Assembly (NCBI GenBank): GCA_003611875.1
Contig: RAYY01000030.1
Coordinates: 1-62,891 of the forward strand
DNA length: 62,891 nt
Direction: 5' to 3'
Source of the DNA: a bacterium D16-56
GTDB lineage: Bacteria; Bacillota; Clostridia; Lachnospirales; Lachnospiraceae
Shown: positions 15,223-23,946 of the stretch, piece by piece
How positions within the stretch are numbered: position 1 is the stretch's first letter
How the letters are laid out: each line of letters starts with the position of its first letter
Position numbers and translations under genes: made by a program
Notes under the pieces: generated by a model
Database searches by the model: none
Told to the model about the DNA's origin: nothing
The model's input: only the letters and a program-made list of their open reading frames with translations

Positions 15223-18200
15223 TCATTCAACATAAAACGTCATAAGATAAATTCCCGTCCATGCTGCCGGGCAGGCGAATCCGTAAGCATTGTGAACCAA
15301 GATGCCATTTGTCAAGGATAGTTTCTCCGAAAATATTAAAGAGCCGCTGTTCACATCCGACCAGCGACTCTTTTCTTTCTGGCATTGTGTTTTAAGGAAA
15401 TTATTCCTTGTTACTAACCGAACCGATTTTTCTACCCCCAATGCCTTGAAAACAGCATCCTCTGCGCTATTGTAGAAAATCAGGTTGAAGCTGCTGATAA
15501 GGTCAGCGGGGACGGTGGCCAAATCTACCGCCGAGGTCATTGGCAACAACACTTTTTTTGCTCCGCTGTCCACGCATACTTGCAGTGCGTTTGCCAGTTC
15601 CTCCACCTTTATCATGGTGCCGCTGATGCTGATCTCACCCAGCACAGCCAAGGAACTAAGCGTTGGCTTTCCCAGTGCGATAGAACAGATTGCGATTAAG
15701 GTTGGCAGAGCGAGCCTGCTGGTCATTCCGATGCCCTGCAGATCCTGATAATTCACGATGTAGTCCTTCGTTGTGGTGCTGATCGTGCCGCTGATGCGGT
15801 TCGCGTTTGCTTTCAGGAAATTAAATGCTGTGTTGGCGGCCTCTCTGCAATCCCGGTCAGAGCCTATGCCTGTACGCTCAAACTTGCCGTTTCCGGGGAG
15901 CATCTGGCTTTCCAGGCAGAACACGCCAATCATGCCTGATTTGCCATACCCAACGGTATAGACCTGCCCCGGATTACATATTCCCTCTGGGATAAGTTTT
16001 CCGCCGCCTTGTTCTGGCACGGACACATAGTGTTCCTCGAAGGTATCGTTATCAATATACGAGAAATTAACATCGTAAAACTCCATGCCTCCCAGCTTTT
16101 TAAGCTGTTCCTTGACACGGCGGCGCATTTCAAGGGAGATGGCGAGGATTTCCTCCAGTTCTTCTTTTGAAAACTCTCCGTCAGGATAGACCAGTTTCAA
16201 TAAGCCTCCAACTATTTTACGGACAGCTATCGTATCCCTCTGATTCAAGTTCTTGCCAAGCCGGAAATGCTTGTCCAGGGCATCGCCGTACTGCTCCTTC
16301 CGCAATTCCCGGAGAAATTCCGCCAGATAGTCGGTAATAAACCCATAGTCATTTGTGAAATGCCCTGGGCGGAACTTGGGGATTTCCCAGCCGGGGAGGT
16401 AGCAGTGCATACGGTCAAGAAAGGCTGTATCCGTCCCCATTTCTAACGGGAACGGATCAAACAGGCTGGATGTTTTCAGGAGTACATCTACGCTCTGATT
16501 GATATTCCCGACAAACACCATAGACGCAGAGGCGGCTTTTTCCTCTTTTCCACGGGCAAAGGAACCGGATGCCATATAGTCCTTCATGATCTGGATACCG
16601 TCTTTATCCTTGAAGTTGATACCCGCTACCTCGTCAAAGGCTACGCAATCCCACAGTCCTACAAGCCCGACCGTCTTTCTGCCCATATTATAAAACAGGT
16701 TCGCCACAGTCGTCTGACCGCCGGAAACAAGGATGCTGTTAGGAGAGATTTCTTTATACAGGTGGGATTTTCCCGTACTGCGAGGGCCAAGCTCACAGAG
16801 GTTAAAGTTGTTCTCCACCAGCGGCAGCATCCGGGCAAGCAAGAGCCACTTCACGCGCTCCTCCAATTTGTCTGGTTCCATGCCGATAGAACGCAAAAGC
16901 ACATCGATCCATTCATCCTTGGTAAATGCCTTGCGTCCTGCTTTCAGGTCCTCCATATCCACAACAGGCACAGAGGATACAATGAATCGGCGGTTCACAA
17001 AAGCTCCCTTATCGCTTACACCGCCCATCTTGCCGCTTTCGGTCACTTTGTCACGCTTGTAAATAAAGCCGTGATCGGCTGTGACGATGAAATGAATCGT
17101 GTTTGCGCCGACCGCAATACGATGAATCAAATCAATAATTTCCTGGATTGCTTCCTGACAGGCGGAAAACACCTCGTTTTCTGTATTCAGTTTGTCGCCG
17201 CGGGCATCGATCTGATTATGGTAGATGTAAACTACCTGTTTCCCGGTAATGATCTCCCGCAGTTCCATTTTTTTTAGAGCTTTCATATCATCAAATTGGA
17301 CGCAGACGCTTCCCGGTACGTAGGATTGTAAAACCTTTTCCCGCCCAGCCAGGCTGTCGCAAAGAACATCATCTACAAGCACCTGGTAGTCGTCCGTCAT
17401 GGTCAGAGACTTATGGGGGAGCAGCGCAGCCATGCCCAGCCGGGTGTAGGAGGGCAGGACACCAAGCTGGATCTCCAGCTTCGCAAAGACGCACTTAGGA
17501 GCATCCTGCATCCTCTGGAACAATTCCCGACCGACCTCAAAGCGGAGCGCATCGGAGATGATGACAACAACACGGTCCTTTGCGTTTTTAATATGCCGGG
17601 AAAAGAAGTCAACTTGCGCCGGAATACTTGTAAGCGAATCCCCATCGACAAGTCCGGCGTTCCATTTGGGGAGCAATTTGGCCAGGAACTCATTGGTATA
17701 GATGTTTTCTGCCAATTCCCGGAGCGTTTCAAAATCAGCCGTGTCCGCAAGCTGGTCATAGGCAAAGTAGAACCGCCTGTACGCAGAATCAATCTGGCAA
17801 TCTGTATTCCGGTACGTATCCACAATAGCCTTGAACCCATCCGGACAATGATAGGCGGCGGCAGTTATCAGATGATATGCGCTGTCAAGAAGGCTGTAGG
17901 ACTGTTCCATCTGCGGGCCAAAGTGCATCTTTTGCCGTTTTTCACAGACCTGCGGAATCGTCAGAGTCCCCAGCTTCGCGCCAATGTCCTCGTTCAGGAG
18001 CCTGTCAGTCATCCACTTGATGATGATCTGGTCAATGCAGAGGAATGTATCGCACCCCGCCAAATCCTCCGGCAAGTATCCGGCAAAGACCGTTCCGGCA
18101 TTCAAGCTTTTTGCGACATGAGCGGACAGTGCATCGTAGGTTTCCCGATAGATCACGCTATTCATCAGGTTATCGAGAAAGGCGATAATGTTGCCGGACT

Positions 18201-18930
18201 TATAGGACTGGAACATCTTCCATGGTTTTGGCAGCTCCGCCCCGATATACTTTGCAGTATAGGTTACGAACATGGCGACAATCAGCTTCTCCAATGTGGG
18301 CTTGACATCGGTATAGCCAAAATGCTGTTCGCAGAGCTTCCAGAAAGCGTCCAACAAATCATACCGTTCAAACTCGGCCAAGAAGCTGTTATCCGCCAGC
18401 CCTCCGCCAGTCAGCACCACCCGGACTACATCCTCAAAGGAACAGGTGCGGGCAAAGCATAAGGCGGCCATAATGCCCACAAGGATATTCGTCTCGTTAT
18501 AATTCTCAATCTCCAGGTCATAGAACCGCTGGGCTCGTTTTTTCTCCGCCCAAAACTTGATGTGCTTCTCAATGAGCGGCCTATATTTTTCGTCAATACC
18601 CAGGTCTGCTAAGAGGAGTGCGGCTCGATCCGCAAAAAACCGTTTGGAGTAGAGCAGGGTATCCTCCAAATGATTGTCGGCCGTCTCCGGCTTCGGGAAC
18701 GGCGCATAGATCAGGTAATTTGTCGCGGTATCCACACGCTCCAGAAAATACTTCGTATAGAACTGATTGTCTCGCTGGAGGTAGTAGACTTTAGCGTTTT
18801 CCAGCCTTACGCCCTGCATATCTTCTTCAAATTGAGCCTTATCATCATACCAAAAAACCAACTTGCGGGTATCCCCGGCAAATTCGGCGTTCAGCCGGTC
18901 AATGATTTGTTTCAAATTTAATTCAGCCAT
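15223..18930 (-). CDS. PglZ::BrxL fusion frame of a decayed type 1 BREX system
   Basis: The open frame of about 1,235 codons joins two BREX proteins. Residues 1-650 are PglZ type A (RKLVFWYDDKAQFEEDM at the start; alkaline-phosphatase-like motifs IISDALRFEVGREL and IVTADHGFIYKRDK). From about residue 653 (nt 16965-16975) it continues as BrxL: VVDMEDLKAGRKAF, Walker A in GPRSTGKSH, FDEVAG Walker B, and the Lon-like C-terminal domain ending at FKALGVE. PglZ lacks about its last 170 residues and BrxL about its first 190. After FKALGVE a tail of about 68 codons covers a terminator hairpin, so the native stop is lost. The ATG at 18930 follows the upstream stop by two bases. Confidence 0.85.
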   Translation of the reverse strand: MAELNLKQIIDRLNAEFAGDTRKLVFWYDDKAQFEEDMQGVRLENAKVYYLQRDNQFYTKYFLERVDTATNYLIYAPFPKPETADNHLEDTLLYSKRFFADRAALLLADLGIDEKYRPLIEKHIKFWAEKKRAQRFYDLEIENYNETNILVGIMAALCFARTCSFEDVVRVVLTGGGLADNSFLAEFERYDLLDAFWKLCEQHFGYTDVKPTLEKLIVAMFVTYTAKYIGAELPKPWKMFQSYKSGNIIAFLDNLMNSVIYRETYDALSAHVAKSLNAGTVFAGYLPEDLAGCDTFLCIDQIIIKWMTDRLLNEDIGAKLGTLTIPQVCEKRQKMHFGPQMEQSYSLLDSAYHLITAAAYHCPDGFKAIVDTYRNTDCQIDSAYRRFYFAYDQLADTADFETLRELAENIYTNEFLAKLLPKWNAGLVDGDSLTSIPAQVDFFSRHIKNAKDRVVVIISDALRFEVGRELFQRMQDAPKCVFAKLEIQLGVLPSYTRLGMAALLPHKSLTMTDDYQVLVDDVLCDSLAGREKVLQSYVPGSVCVQFDDMKALKKMELREIITGKQVVYIYHNQIDARGDKLNTENEVFSACQEAIQEIIDLIHRIAVGANTIHFIVTADHGFIYKRDKVTESGKMGGVSDKGAFVNRRFIVSSVPVVDMEDLKAGRKAFTKDEWIDVLLRSIGMEPDKLEERVKWLLLARMLPLVENNFNLCELGPRSTGKSHLYKEISPNSILVSGGQTTVANLFYNMGRKTVGLVGLWDCVAFDEVAGINFKDKDGIQIMKDYMASGSFARGKEEKAASASMVFVGNINQSVDVLLKTSSLFDPFPLEMGTDTAFLDRMHCYLPGWEIPKFRPGHFTNDYGFITDYLAEFLRELRKEQYGDALDKHFRLGKNLNQRDTIAVRKIVGGLLKLVYPDGEFSKEELEEILAISLEMRRRVKEQLKKLGGMEFYDVNFSYIDNDTFEEHYVSVPEQGGGKLIPEGICNPGQVYTVGYGKSGMIGVFCLESQMLPGNGKFERTGIGSDRDCREAANTAFNFLKANANRISGTISTTTKDYIVNYQDLQGIGMTSRLALPTLIAICSIALGKPTLSSLAVLGEISISGTMIKVEELANALQVCVDSGAKKVLLPMTSAVDLATVPADLISSFNLIFYNSAEDAVFKALGVEKSVRLVTRNNFLKTQCQKEKSRWSDVNSGSLIFSEKLSLTNGILVHNAYGFACPAAWTGIYLMTFYVE
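15338..15373 (-). terminator. Hairpin terminator lying inside the BrxL read-through tail
   Basis: AAAGAGTCGCTG pairs with CAGCGGCTCTTT (one wobble) on the minus strand, followed by a T-rich stretch. It was probably the native end of the brxL transcript before the stop codon was lost. Confidence 0.6.
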
Positions 18931-18932
18931 AT

Positions 18933-19706
18933 TTATCCATTCACCTGCCATTTCCCAGAGCGGTTATTCCCAATACGAGTAATGACACCTTCCTTTTGAA
19001 GCCTTGCCATAATGCGCTTCACTGTACTGAGCGAATATCCCGTTATATTCTGAACTTGTTTTTGTGTCAATGCGGCGTCTCTCGTTATGAGTTCAAGGAC
19101 TACATTTTCCTCGGTAGTAAGATTTCTTGAAACCAAATCAAGCGTCGGAATGGTATCAATGGTGTCAAAATTGGTGTCAACAGTGTCAGGGCGCTCTTGA
19201 CCCAATTTATAGTCATAAGAGTACGTCTCGTTCAGCGGCACAATGATTCTGAACACATCACCCTCGCGAAACTGCGGGTCACTGCCGGAATAGAATCGGC
19301 TGTACTTAAACAGATTCCTTACGCCGGAGCCAAGTCTGTCTGCCCGGCCATTCCCCAGCACCTCCGCTTCCGAAAGCAGGGCTTCATACTCCGCCGGATC
19401 AACATCCGACAGCCTATCCGCCCCATGCTGTGTGATGAGGCTCTTGACCTCCGCCGTATATCCCGCACGGGATTTTTCCGCCAGCACCATACGGACTTCT
19501 TCCAGCGTCAGCGGTTTCTTTTCCGGCTCCGCTTCTGCAGGAGCAGGCTCCTGTGCCTTCGGCTTAGGCTCTGCTTTCGTCCTGGTTTTCTTCTTCGGTT
19601 CTTCCTTCGGCTCGCCGCTTGCCATTGCATCTGCAAGTGCCTGCAGGCTGTCGCCCAAAGAGCGGACATCCTCGATGACATCCAGAAGCATCTTAATTCT
19701 GCTCAT
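18933..19706 (-). CDS. Chimeric protein: ICE 'Rrp5-like' N-part joined to AlbA_2/ATP-binding-protein C-part
   Basis: Residues 1 to about 119 match a small protein common in Clostridia mobile elements (IKMLLDVIEDVRSLGDSLQA, a Lys/Pro/Ala/Glu linker, then LTLEEVRMVLAEKSRAGYTA, ending near AEVLGNG). From about residue 121 the frame switches to the C-terminus of AlbA_2/HATPase-type ATP-binding proteins (ADRLGSGVRNLFKYSRFY, then a winged helix with LTQKQVQNITGYSLSTVKRI). Such AlbA_2 genes often sit beside pglZ in BREX loci. The junction near nt 19345 is inferred to be a deletion joining two genes in frame. RBS GGAGGG lies upstream, and it overlaps the 70-residue gene by 14 bases. Confidence 0.6.
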   Translation of the reverse strand: MSRIKMLLDVIEDVRSLGDSLQALADAMASGEPKEEPKKKTRTKAEPKPKAQEPAPAEAEPEKKPLTLEEVRMVLAEKSRAGYTAEVKSLITQHGADRLSDVDPAEYEALLSEAEVLGNGRADRLGSGVRNLFKYSRFYSGSDPQFREGDVFRIIVPLNETYSYDYKLGQERPDTVDTNFDTIDTIPTLDLVSRNLTTEENVVLELITRDAALTQKQVQNITGYSLSTVKRIMARLQKEGVITRIGNNRSGKWQVNG

Positions 19707-19905
19707 CTTCCTTTTTCCCTCCTTTGACCTCGTGTACTTCTACCGACTCCACGCTCTGTCCGGGCGAGAGCAGGTATACCGTTGTGAAATCTCCGAAAAG
19801 CAGACGGAGAAGTCTCATCGGCAACCTGCGGTCCGCGCCTTCCAGTACCCTTGTCCTGGATTTCTCATCCGTGACATTGATACGGATTCTGTGTTTCAGT
19901 GCCAT
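19693..19905 (-). CDS. Small ICE/phage-associated protein
   Basis: This 70-residue protein (RIRINVTDEKSRTRVLEG, RLPMRLLRLLFGDFTTVYLL) looks like a conserved small gene found beside the 'Rrp5-like' gene in Clostridia conjugative elements and prophages. Its function is unknown. Its end overlaps the next gene's start, indicating coupling. It is part of a mobile-element module embedded in the BREX remnant. Confidence 0.6.
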   Translation of the reverse strand: MALKHRIRINVTDEKSRTRVLEGADRRLPMRLLRLLFGDFTTVYLLSPGQSVESVEVHEVKGGKKEDEQN

Positions 19906-19989
19906 ATCCGATATCTTCCTTTCTGCAAGGGTTGTATCGTTTGTCCCTTACAACCCTATAGGCAAAAGGAAATGGCGGAATCCGAAGTC

Positions 19990-20478
19990 CTATCTGTATA
20001 AATTTTTCAAAGTCTCATCTTCAGCAATGGCGGCATTGATCTTCTTCACCAGCTGGCCGACTCGGACATCGCTGATGCCAATTTTTTTCCCAGCTTTCGC
20101 TTTGGACAGCCCTTCCATAAATACAAGCCGGTAGACCTTCTGCCACTGCTCCGGCATTGCCGCCACAAGCTCCCGCAGGCGGATGATCGTGTCCGGGACT
20201 TCTTCCTCATCCGATACAGACAGCTGCTCCTCCAGGCGGCTGCTGTCGCCCAGGTCATCGCCGTCAGGATCGGTCTGCCCGTCCAGTGATTCCAATACTC
20301 GGTGCTTTCCGGGGATTTCATTCGCAAACGGCTTCCTTCCGTATTTCTCCTTGAAATCAGCGATGAACTGTTCCTTCCACTTGTCATAGATGGGCTGGTA
20401 CCATTCCGGCAGCTTGTTTTCCTTGGCGTTGATGTACACCTCATGGTCGTCCATCTTATGAAGAGCAAGGATATCCAC
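19990..20478 (-). CDS. Sigma-70 family-like regulator of a mobile element, possibly 5'-truncated
   Basis: The 162-residue product ends with a sigma region 4-like helix-turn-helix (AMPEQWQKVYRLVFMEGLSK, then AGKKIGISDVRVGQLVKKIN). Proteins of this type are common in Clostridia ICEs. The start is uncertain: GTG at 20478 or ATG at 20454. In-frame codons extend a little further upstream to a stop without a better start, so the 5' end may be lost. It runs with the 70-residue gene and the chimeric gene toward pglZ. Confidence 0.6.
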   Translation of the reverse strand: MDILALHKMDDHEVYINAKENKLPEWYQPIYDKWKEQFIADFKEKYGRKPFANEIPGKHRVLESLDGQTDPDGDDLGDSSRLEEQLSVSDEEEVPDTIIRLRELVAAMPEQWQKVYRLVFMEGLSKAKAGKKIGISDVRVGQLVKKINAAIAEDETLKNLYR

Positions 20479-20761
20479 ATCCTTAATCCCATGCTCTCCC
20501 GGCTTTTGTGCATTTCATATAAACCGAAGGCCACCGGAATATTTTCTTTTGACCGTTCCTATGAAATTCACACTTTCACTGGTAATAAGCGCATATTTCT
20601 GATATAATGTGTTTTAGTGGGATTTGATATGGATTCCTTAATCCATGAGTACCGTACCTCATCAACTAATAACCAGAATATTGTTAATTTGCTTAATAGC
20701 AATAGTATCCTGCTGTTAATCGAGTTAATTGAGTTGATTTTTGAAAATCAGAGGCAACCAT
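20479..20761. other. Intergenic switch region between divergent blocks
   Basis: This AT-rich stretch separates the minus-strand mobile module from the plus-strand block. It has a TATAAT-like box near 20597 but no convincing partner hexamer, and no gene was recognised. Confidence 0.3.
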
Positions 20762-21468
20762 ATGGCAAATGAGTCAATTCCATATCTTTGCGGCGGCACC
20801 TTTCTTGCGCAGGTTTTAAGGGCAAGGCTTCCGTTGACTACCGCCGCAGACTATATAAACAGCAAAAAAGAATGCCTCCCGGAACAGGAAGTGTTCAGGA
20901 GGCTAATTTCGATATATCAGTTGAAGGATTTTTGTGCCTAGTAGATCAGTTGAATCTCACCGTTCAGAATATTAACACTGTGCCGCCATTAATAGCGCAG
21001 GTGCAAAATAGACCGATTGCATTTCCAAACTGCGATTATTACAGCCTTATTGTTTCCAATGACCTGGACATTCCAAATCTCCAGCCGTTTACAATGGAAA
21101 CGGACCGCTCCCTGACAGAATATATGGACGATGAAGTCAAAGCCGTATTTTCAACTCTGTCAGAAGAAGTTCAAAAACGGATATTGACATTCCCTTCCAT
21201 TTTTGCAAATGAAAACACTGCTTATGGGCATACGGATGAGAGTCAGATTCTTGGATTGGGATACATCCGGCAGATAAAAGTCCGGCGCGATGCAATAAAA
21301 ATATATCCGCAGGTTCTTTTAACTCTTTCGCAGCAAAGATTAAATGAGGCTCTGTTTGACTTGGATATACATGGAACAATATCCTTTAATGAATTTAACA
21401 GAACACATTGGTGTATTAAAAAAGTGGATTTGATAGCGGAACTTCGGGAATTGGGATTTCAGCTATAA
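20762..21468 (+). pseudogene. Frameshifted hypothetical defence/TA-associated gene
   Basis: The ATG at 20762 begins MANESIPYLCGGTFLAQVL, a start I associate with a conserved Clostridia hypothetical family. That frame stops at 20941, while the downstream frame continues to 21468 with FPSIFANENTAYGHTDESQ and FNELNRTHW-like SFNEFNRTHWCIKKVDLIAE at the end. The two parts are in different frames, and the middle is short for the family, so the gene is broken. The C-terminal 170 residues remain open and could be translated. It is followed 16 bases later by an HTH gene. No function is proposed. Confidence 0.45.
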
Positions 21469-21484
21469 AAGCAGGAGGTATGTA

Positions 21485-21682
21485 ATGGACACGGAAAAAG
21501 ATATTACAATAGAAAAATGGGTTAATTTAGAAGATATCGCTGAATTCCTCAGCGTAAGCAAAGACACTATCCGTGCCTGGATAAAAGCAGATAAAATTCC
21601 GTACTGCAAAGCAGGAAAACAATATAAGTTTAAGATTTCGGAAGTAGATGATTATGTGAGAGGCGGAAAGATTACAGAATAG
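21485..21682 (+). CDS. Excisionase-type helix-turn-helix DNA-binding protein
   Basis: This 65-residue protein is a single MerR/excisionase winged helix (HTH_17): WVNLEDIAEFLSVSKDTIRA, WIKADKIPYCKAGKQYKF. Such proteins serve as recombination directionality factors or as specificity partners in defence islands. RBS GCAGGAGGT lies upstream of ATG 21485. It is followed by a broken AAA-ATPase start, suggesting it once led a defence operon. Confidence 0.75.
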   Translation: MDTEKDITIEKWVNLEDIAEFLSVSKDTIRAWIKADKIPYCKAGKQYKFKISEVDDYVRGGKITE

Positions 21683-21691
21683 GAGGCACGG

Positions 21692-21799
21692 ATGGAAGGA
21701 AAAATACCAGCAGTCATCAGATCAATCACTCTTGATGGACGCACATACCACAATGTCGCATTAAGCCCAACGCTCATCAATTTCTTTTTTCAGCAATAA
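21692..21799 (+). pseudogene. N-terminal stub of an AAA/P-loop ATPase
   Basis: After a good GGAGG, 35 codons read GKIPAVIRSITLDGRTYHN and ALSPTLINFFF, then stop. In AAA_13/RloC-like ATPases this segment runs straight into the Walker A loop (GxNGxGKS). Here the frame ends at that point, so only the first beta-strands remain. The family assignment is inferred from pattern. Confidence 0.4.
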
Positions 21800-21878
21800 C
21801 ATGAATTTCATAATGAAGGGGGTACATATAGAGGCATGGTGTTAGTATATATGCGAATATAAAGACACTTGTAATGGA

Positions 21879-22016
21879 AAAGATTTTATGTGTGATGCAT
21901 CAACGAAGGCTATTGAGGATATATGTCACTTATTGCAATGTCAGCCAGAGAATTTGATTGAATGGAAAGTTGACATAAAGCCAGATTTGATATATGCAAC
22001 CAGATTTAAGGAGTGA
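21879..22016 (+). pseudogene. C-terminal fragment of an XRE-type HTH protein
   Basis: The frame reads KDFMCDASTKAIEDICHLLQ then CQPENLIEWK, the end of a Cro/CI-type HTH (HTH_26). The first helices are missing. It stops 6 bases before the PIN gene and may be a relic of its regulator or antitoxin. Confidence 0.45.
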
Positions 22017-22022
22017 TACTCT

Positions 22023-22499
22023 ATGCGAAAATTAAAGGTATACTTAGATACATCGGTTATCAGCCATTTATTACAAGAAGATGTACCTGAGAAGATGGCA
22101 GATACAAGGAAATTATGGGAAATGTTTAAGGCTGGAAAATATGATGTGTATTTGTCTACAGTGACATTAAGGGAAATACAAAAATGTTCAGAGCCGAAGA
22201 AAACACAGCTTATAGACCGTTTGAATGAAATACAATTCACAACATTAGATATTACAGATGATATTGTGGCAATGGCAGAAAAAATTATTGATATGGGTAT
22301 ATTGACACAAAGAAGTTTTGATGATTGTCAGCATATAGGAGCGGCAGTTATAAATGAATGTGATTGTATTATTTCATGGAATTTTAAGCATATTGTAAAT
22401 GTAAAGACCATTAGAGGGGTAAGGGCAATTACAAATTTGGAAGGATATAAGACGATTGAGATATGGAATCCTTCTGTATTATTGGAAAGTGGGGAATGA
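22023..22499 (+). CDS. PIN domain protein, likely VapC-like toxin
   Basis: This 158-residue protein has the PIN nuclease layout: VYLDTSVISHLL with the first metal-binding Asp near residue 8, a central STVTLREIQKC segment with an acidic residue, RSFDDCQHIGAAVIN with DD near residue 102, and CIISWNFKHI. PIN toxins cut tRNA, rRNA or mRNA. GGAGTG lies upstream of the ATG. The small downstream gene starts three bases after the stop and is the probable antitoxin. AT content is high relative to the BREX genes around it, fitting acquisition as cargo. Confidence 0.8.
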   Translation: MRKLKVYLDTSVISHLLQEDVPEKMADTRKLWEMFKAGKYDVYLSTVTLREIQKCSEPKKTQLIDRLNEIQFTTLDITDDIVAMAEKIIDMGILTQRSFDDCQHIGAAVINECDCIISWNFKHIVNVKTIRGVRAITNLEGYKTIEIWNPSVLLESGE

Positions 22500-22501
22500 T
22501 T

Positions 22502-22678
22502 ATGATTGCAAAACCAGTTATCAGTCCAGATTTTACTATTGAAGATATTCATAAGATTAGGGAATATCATTATGAACTTACAAAAAATATGACAAAGCAA
22601 GAAAAAATTAATTTCTATAATGAAGGCGGGAGAGCCTTTTTGAAAGAAATGGAAGAAAGAAAGCTAAAAAAAATGTAA
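22502..22678 (+). CDS. Small protein, probable antitoxin of the PIN gene
   Basis: This 58-residue charged helical protein (VISPDFTIEDIHKIREYHYE, then MTKQEKINFYNEGG) has GGGGA upstream of ATG 22502 and begins right after the PIN stop. Toxin-first order with a small helical partner is consistent with an antitoxin, but no named family was recognised. The frame just downstream (from 22684) repeats its start (VISPDSTIE). Confidence 0.55.
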   Translation: MIAKPVISPDFTIEDIHKIREYHYELTKNMTKQEKINFYNEGGRAFLKEMEERKLKKM

Positions 22679-22683
22679 TAATT

Positions 22684-22872
22684 ATGGACACAATGGTCAT
22701 TAGTCCAGATTCTACCATTGAAAAACAGAAAAATCAGCATACGCACAACTTTGGACGAACTGCCCCCCAAGTTCGTTCATTTTTATTTGGTTCGTTCAAT
22801 TATGCACCAAGGGCAAACCACCGCCTACGGCATACAAGCAAAAAAACAAGTCCTGCCAGTCTATCAAATTAA
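22684..22872 (+). pseudogene. Duplicate stub of the small PIN-linked gene
   Basis: The first dozen codons (MDTMVISPDSTIEK) repeat the start of the gene at 22502, then diverge into unrelated sequence. It looks like a truncated second copy. It ends next to the pglX breakpoint. Confidence 0.35.
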
Positions 22873-22894
22873 AAAAGCCTTGAAATCAAGAGAT

Positions 22895-23935
22895 TTAAAC
22901 CATCTTTGCACCTATCCTTTGTATCAATCTCGGTACTGTTATATCGATGCACTTAATGTCCTCCAGGTTCAGGGCAGCGTACTCTTTGCGTATCTCCGCA
23001 AGCTGGGCCTGCACAGTGGGTTCCTGCTCCGCATCTTCCAGGTAGTAGTTCCAATTCGCTTTCAGTTCGTCATTGGGATGCCCCTCTGCCCACAGGCGGT
23101 CTAGGGAGTTTTCCACCATGTAGCGGACGATCCAGTCCGGGGTAAAGAGCTGGGTGGCGGCAGGGATCTCCTCTTTTTTGATTTTCTGCCCGGATGGCCT
23201 GCCAAACACCGCGTCTTTTGGCTCCGTGTTCCAATACTGGTACAGCCAGCCGATGATCTCCACCTGCCCGCCCTTTTCGATGTTGAAATCGTCCTCGTCA
23301 ATGTCGTGAGTCAGGCGATAGACCACGCCGTCCTGATCGATTACGGACACACTGAGCAAAAGCTTGGTATAGTCGTTGGTCTTCTCGAACAATCCGGGCA
23401 AAATCTCATTCAAGTTATTGCACTGCTTAATGAACAGCAGCCGGAACAATTCATCAATCTGATTGTCCCGTTTGAACCGTATGACCATCTGCTCCTCATC
23501 TGCAGAGAAAAACAGTTCCGCGTCGAAAGGGGTCGTCACCAAATCCGGCTCTAACTTGCCGGAGTCAGAGGACAGCACACGGATATGGGAGGGGAGGTAG
23601 TCGTTGACCTCCATAAACCGAATGGCGATGAGGCGGTTGAACCAGGTGTAGGCGACTTCCTCCACGATGTACTTGTAGGCGGTCGGATAGTCGGATTTTC
23701 GATCTTCCTCACGGATGGCCTCCACCAGCTTGCGGCGTTGGCTGACGGCCTCGCCGCTGATGGAATAGGGCGACCCTGTGCCGATGTCGTAGAACTCCGT
23801 ATCCTTGGTGGACTGCGCAAGAGCGGCCTTAATGCCCTCATCCGAGATTCCCAGCAGTCCAGCACGGTAACGGATATCGTCAATGAGCTTGTTCCGCGCC
23901 CATATGGAGAAATTCTTGATGGCTGTTTTGTTCAT
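22895..23935 (-). pseudogene. pglX: pglX N-terminal fragment (BREX-1 adenine methyltransferase)
   Basis: The frame begins MNKTAIKNFSIWARNKLIDD and has AYTWFNRLIAIRFMEVNDYL and ATQLFTPDWIVRYMVENSLD, the PglX N-terminal region. PglX normally methylates adenine in the BREX site and has about 1,150-1,200 residues. Here homology ends at LNLEDIKCID (nt about 22945), exactly where the SAM-binding motif I (P-x-x-GSGH) should follow. The catalytic domain is absent and about 15 unrelated codons close the frame. It lies 12 bases after brxC. It cannot methylate. Confidence 0.85.
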
Positions 23936-23946
23936 ACTGCGTCTCC

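Noticed and set aside
15223-15430. C-terminal 68-residue tail of the PglZ::BrxL frame as a new domain
   Set aside because: It lies beyond the natural BrxL end and covers a terminator hairpin. It is best explained as read-through after loss of the stop.
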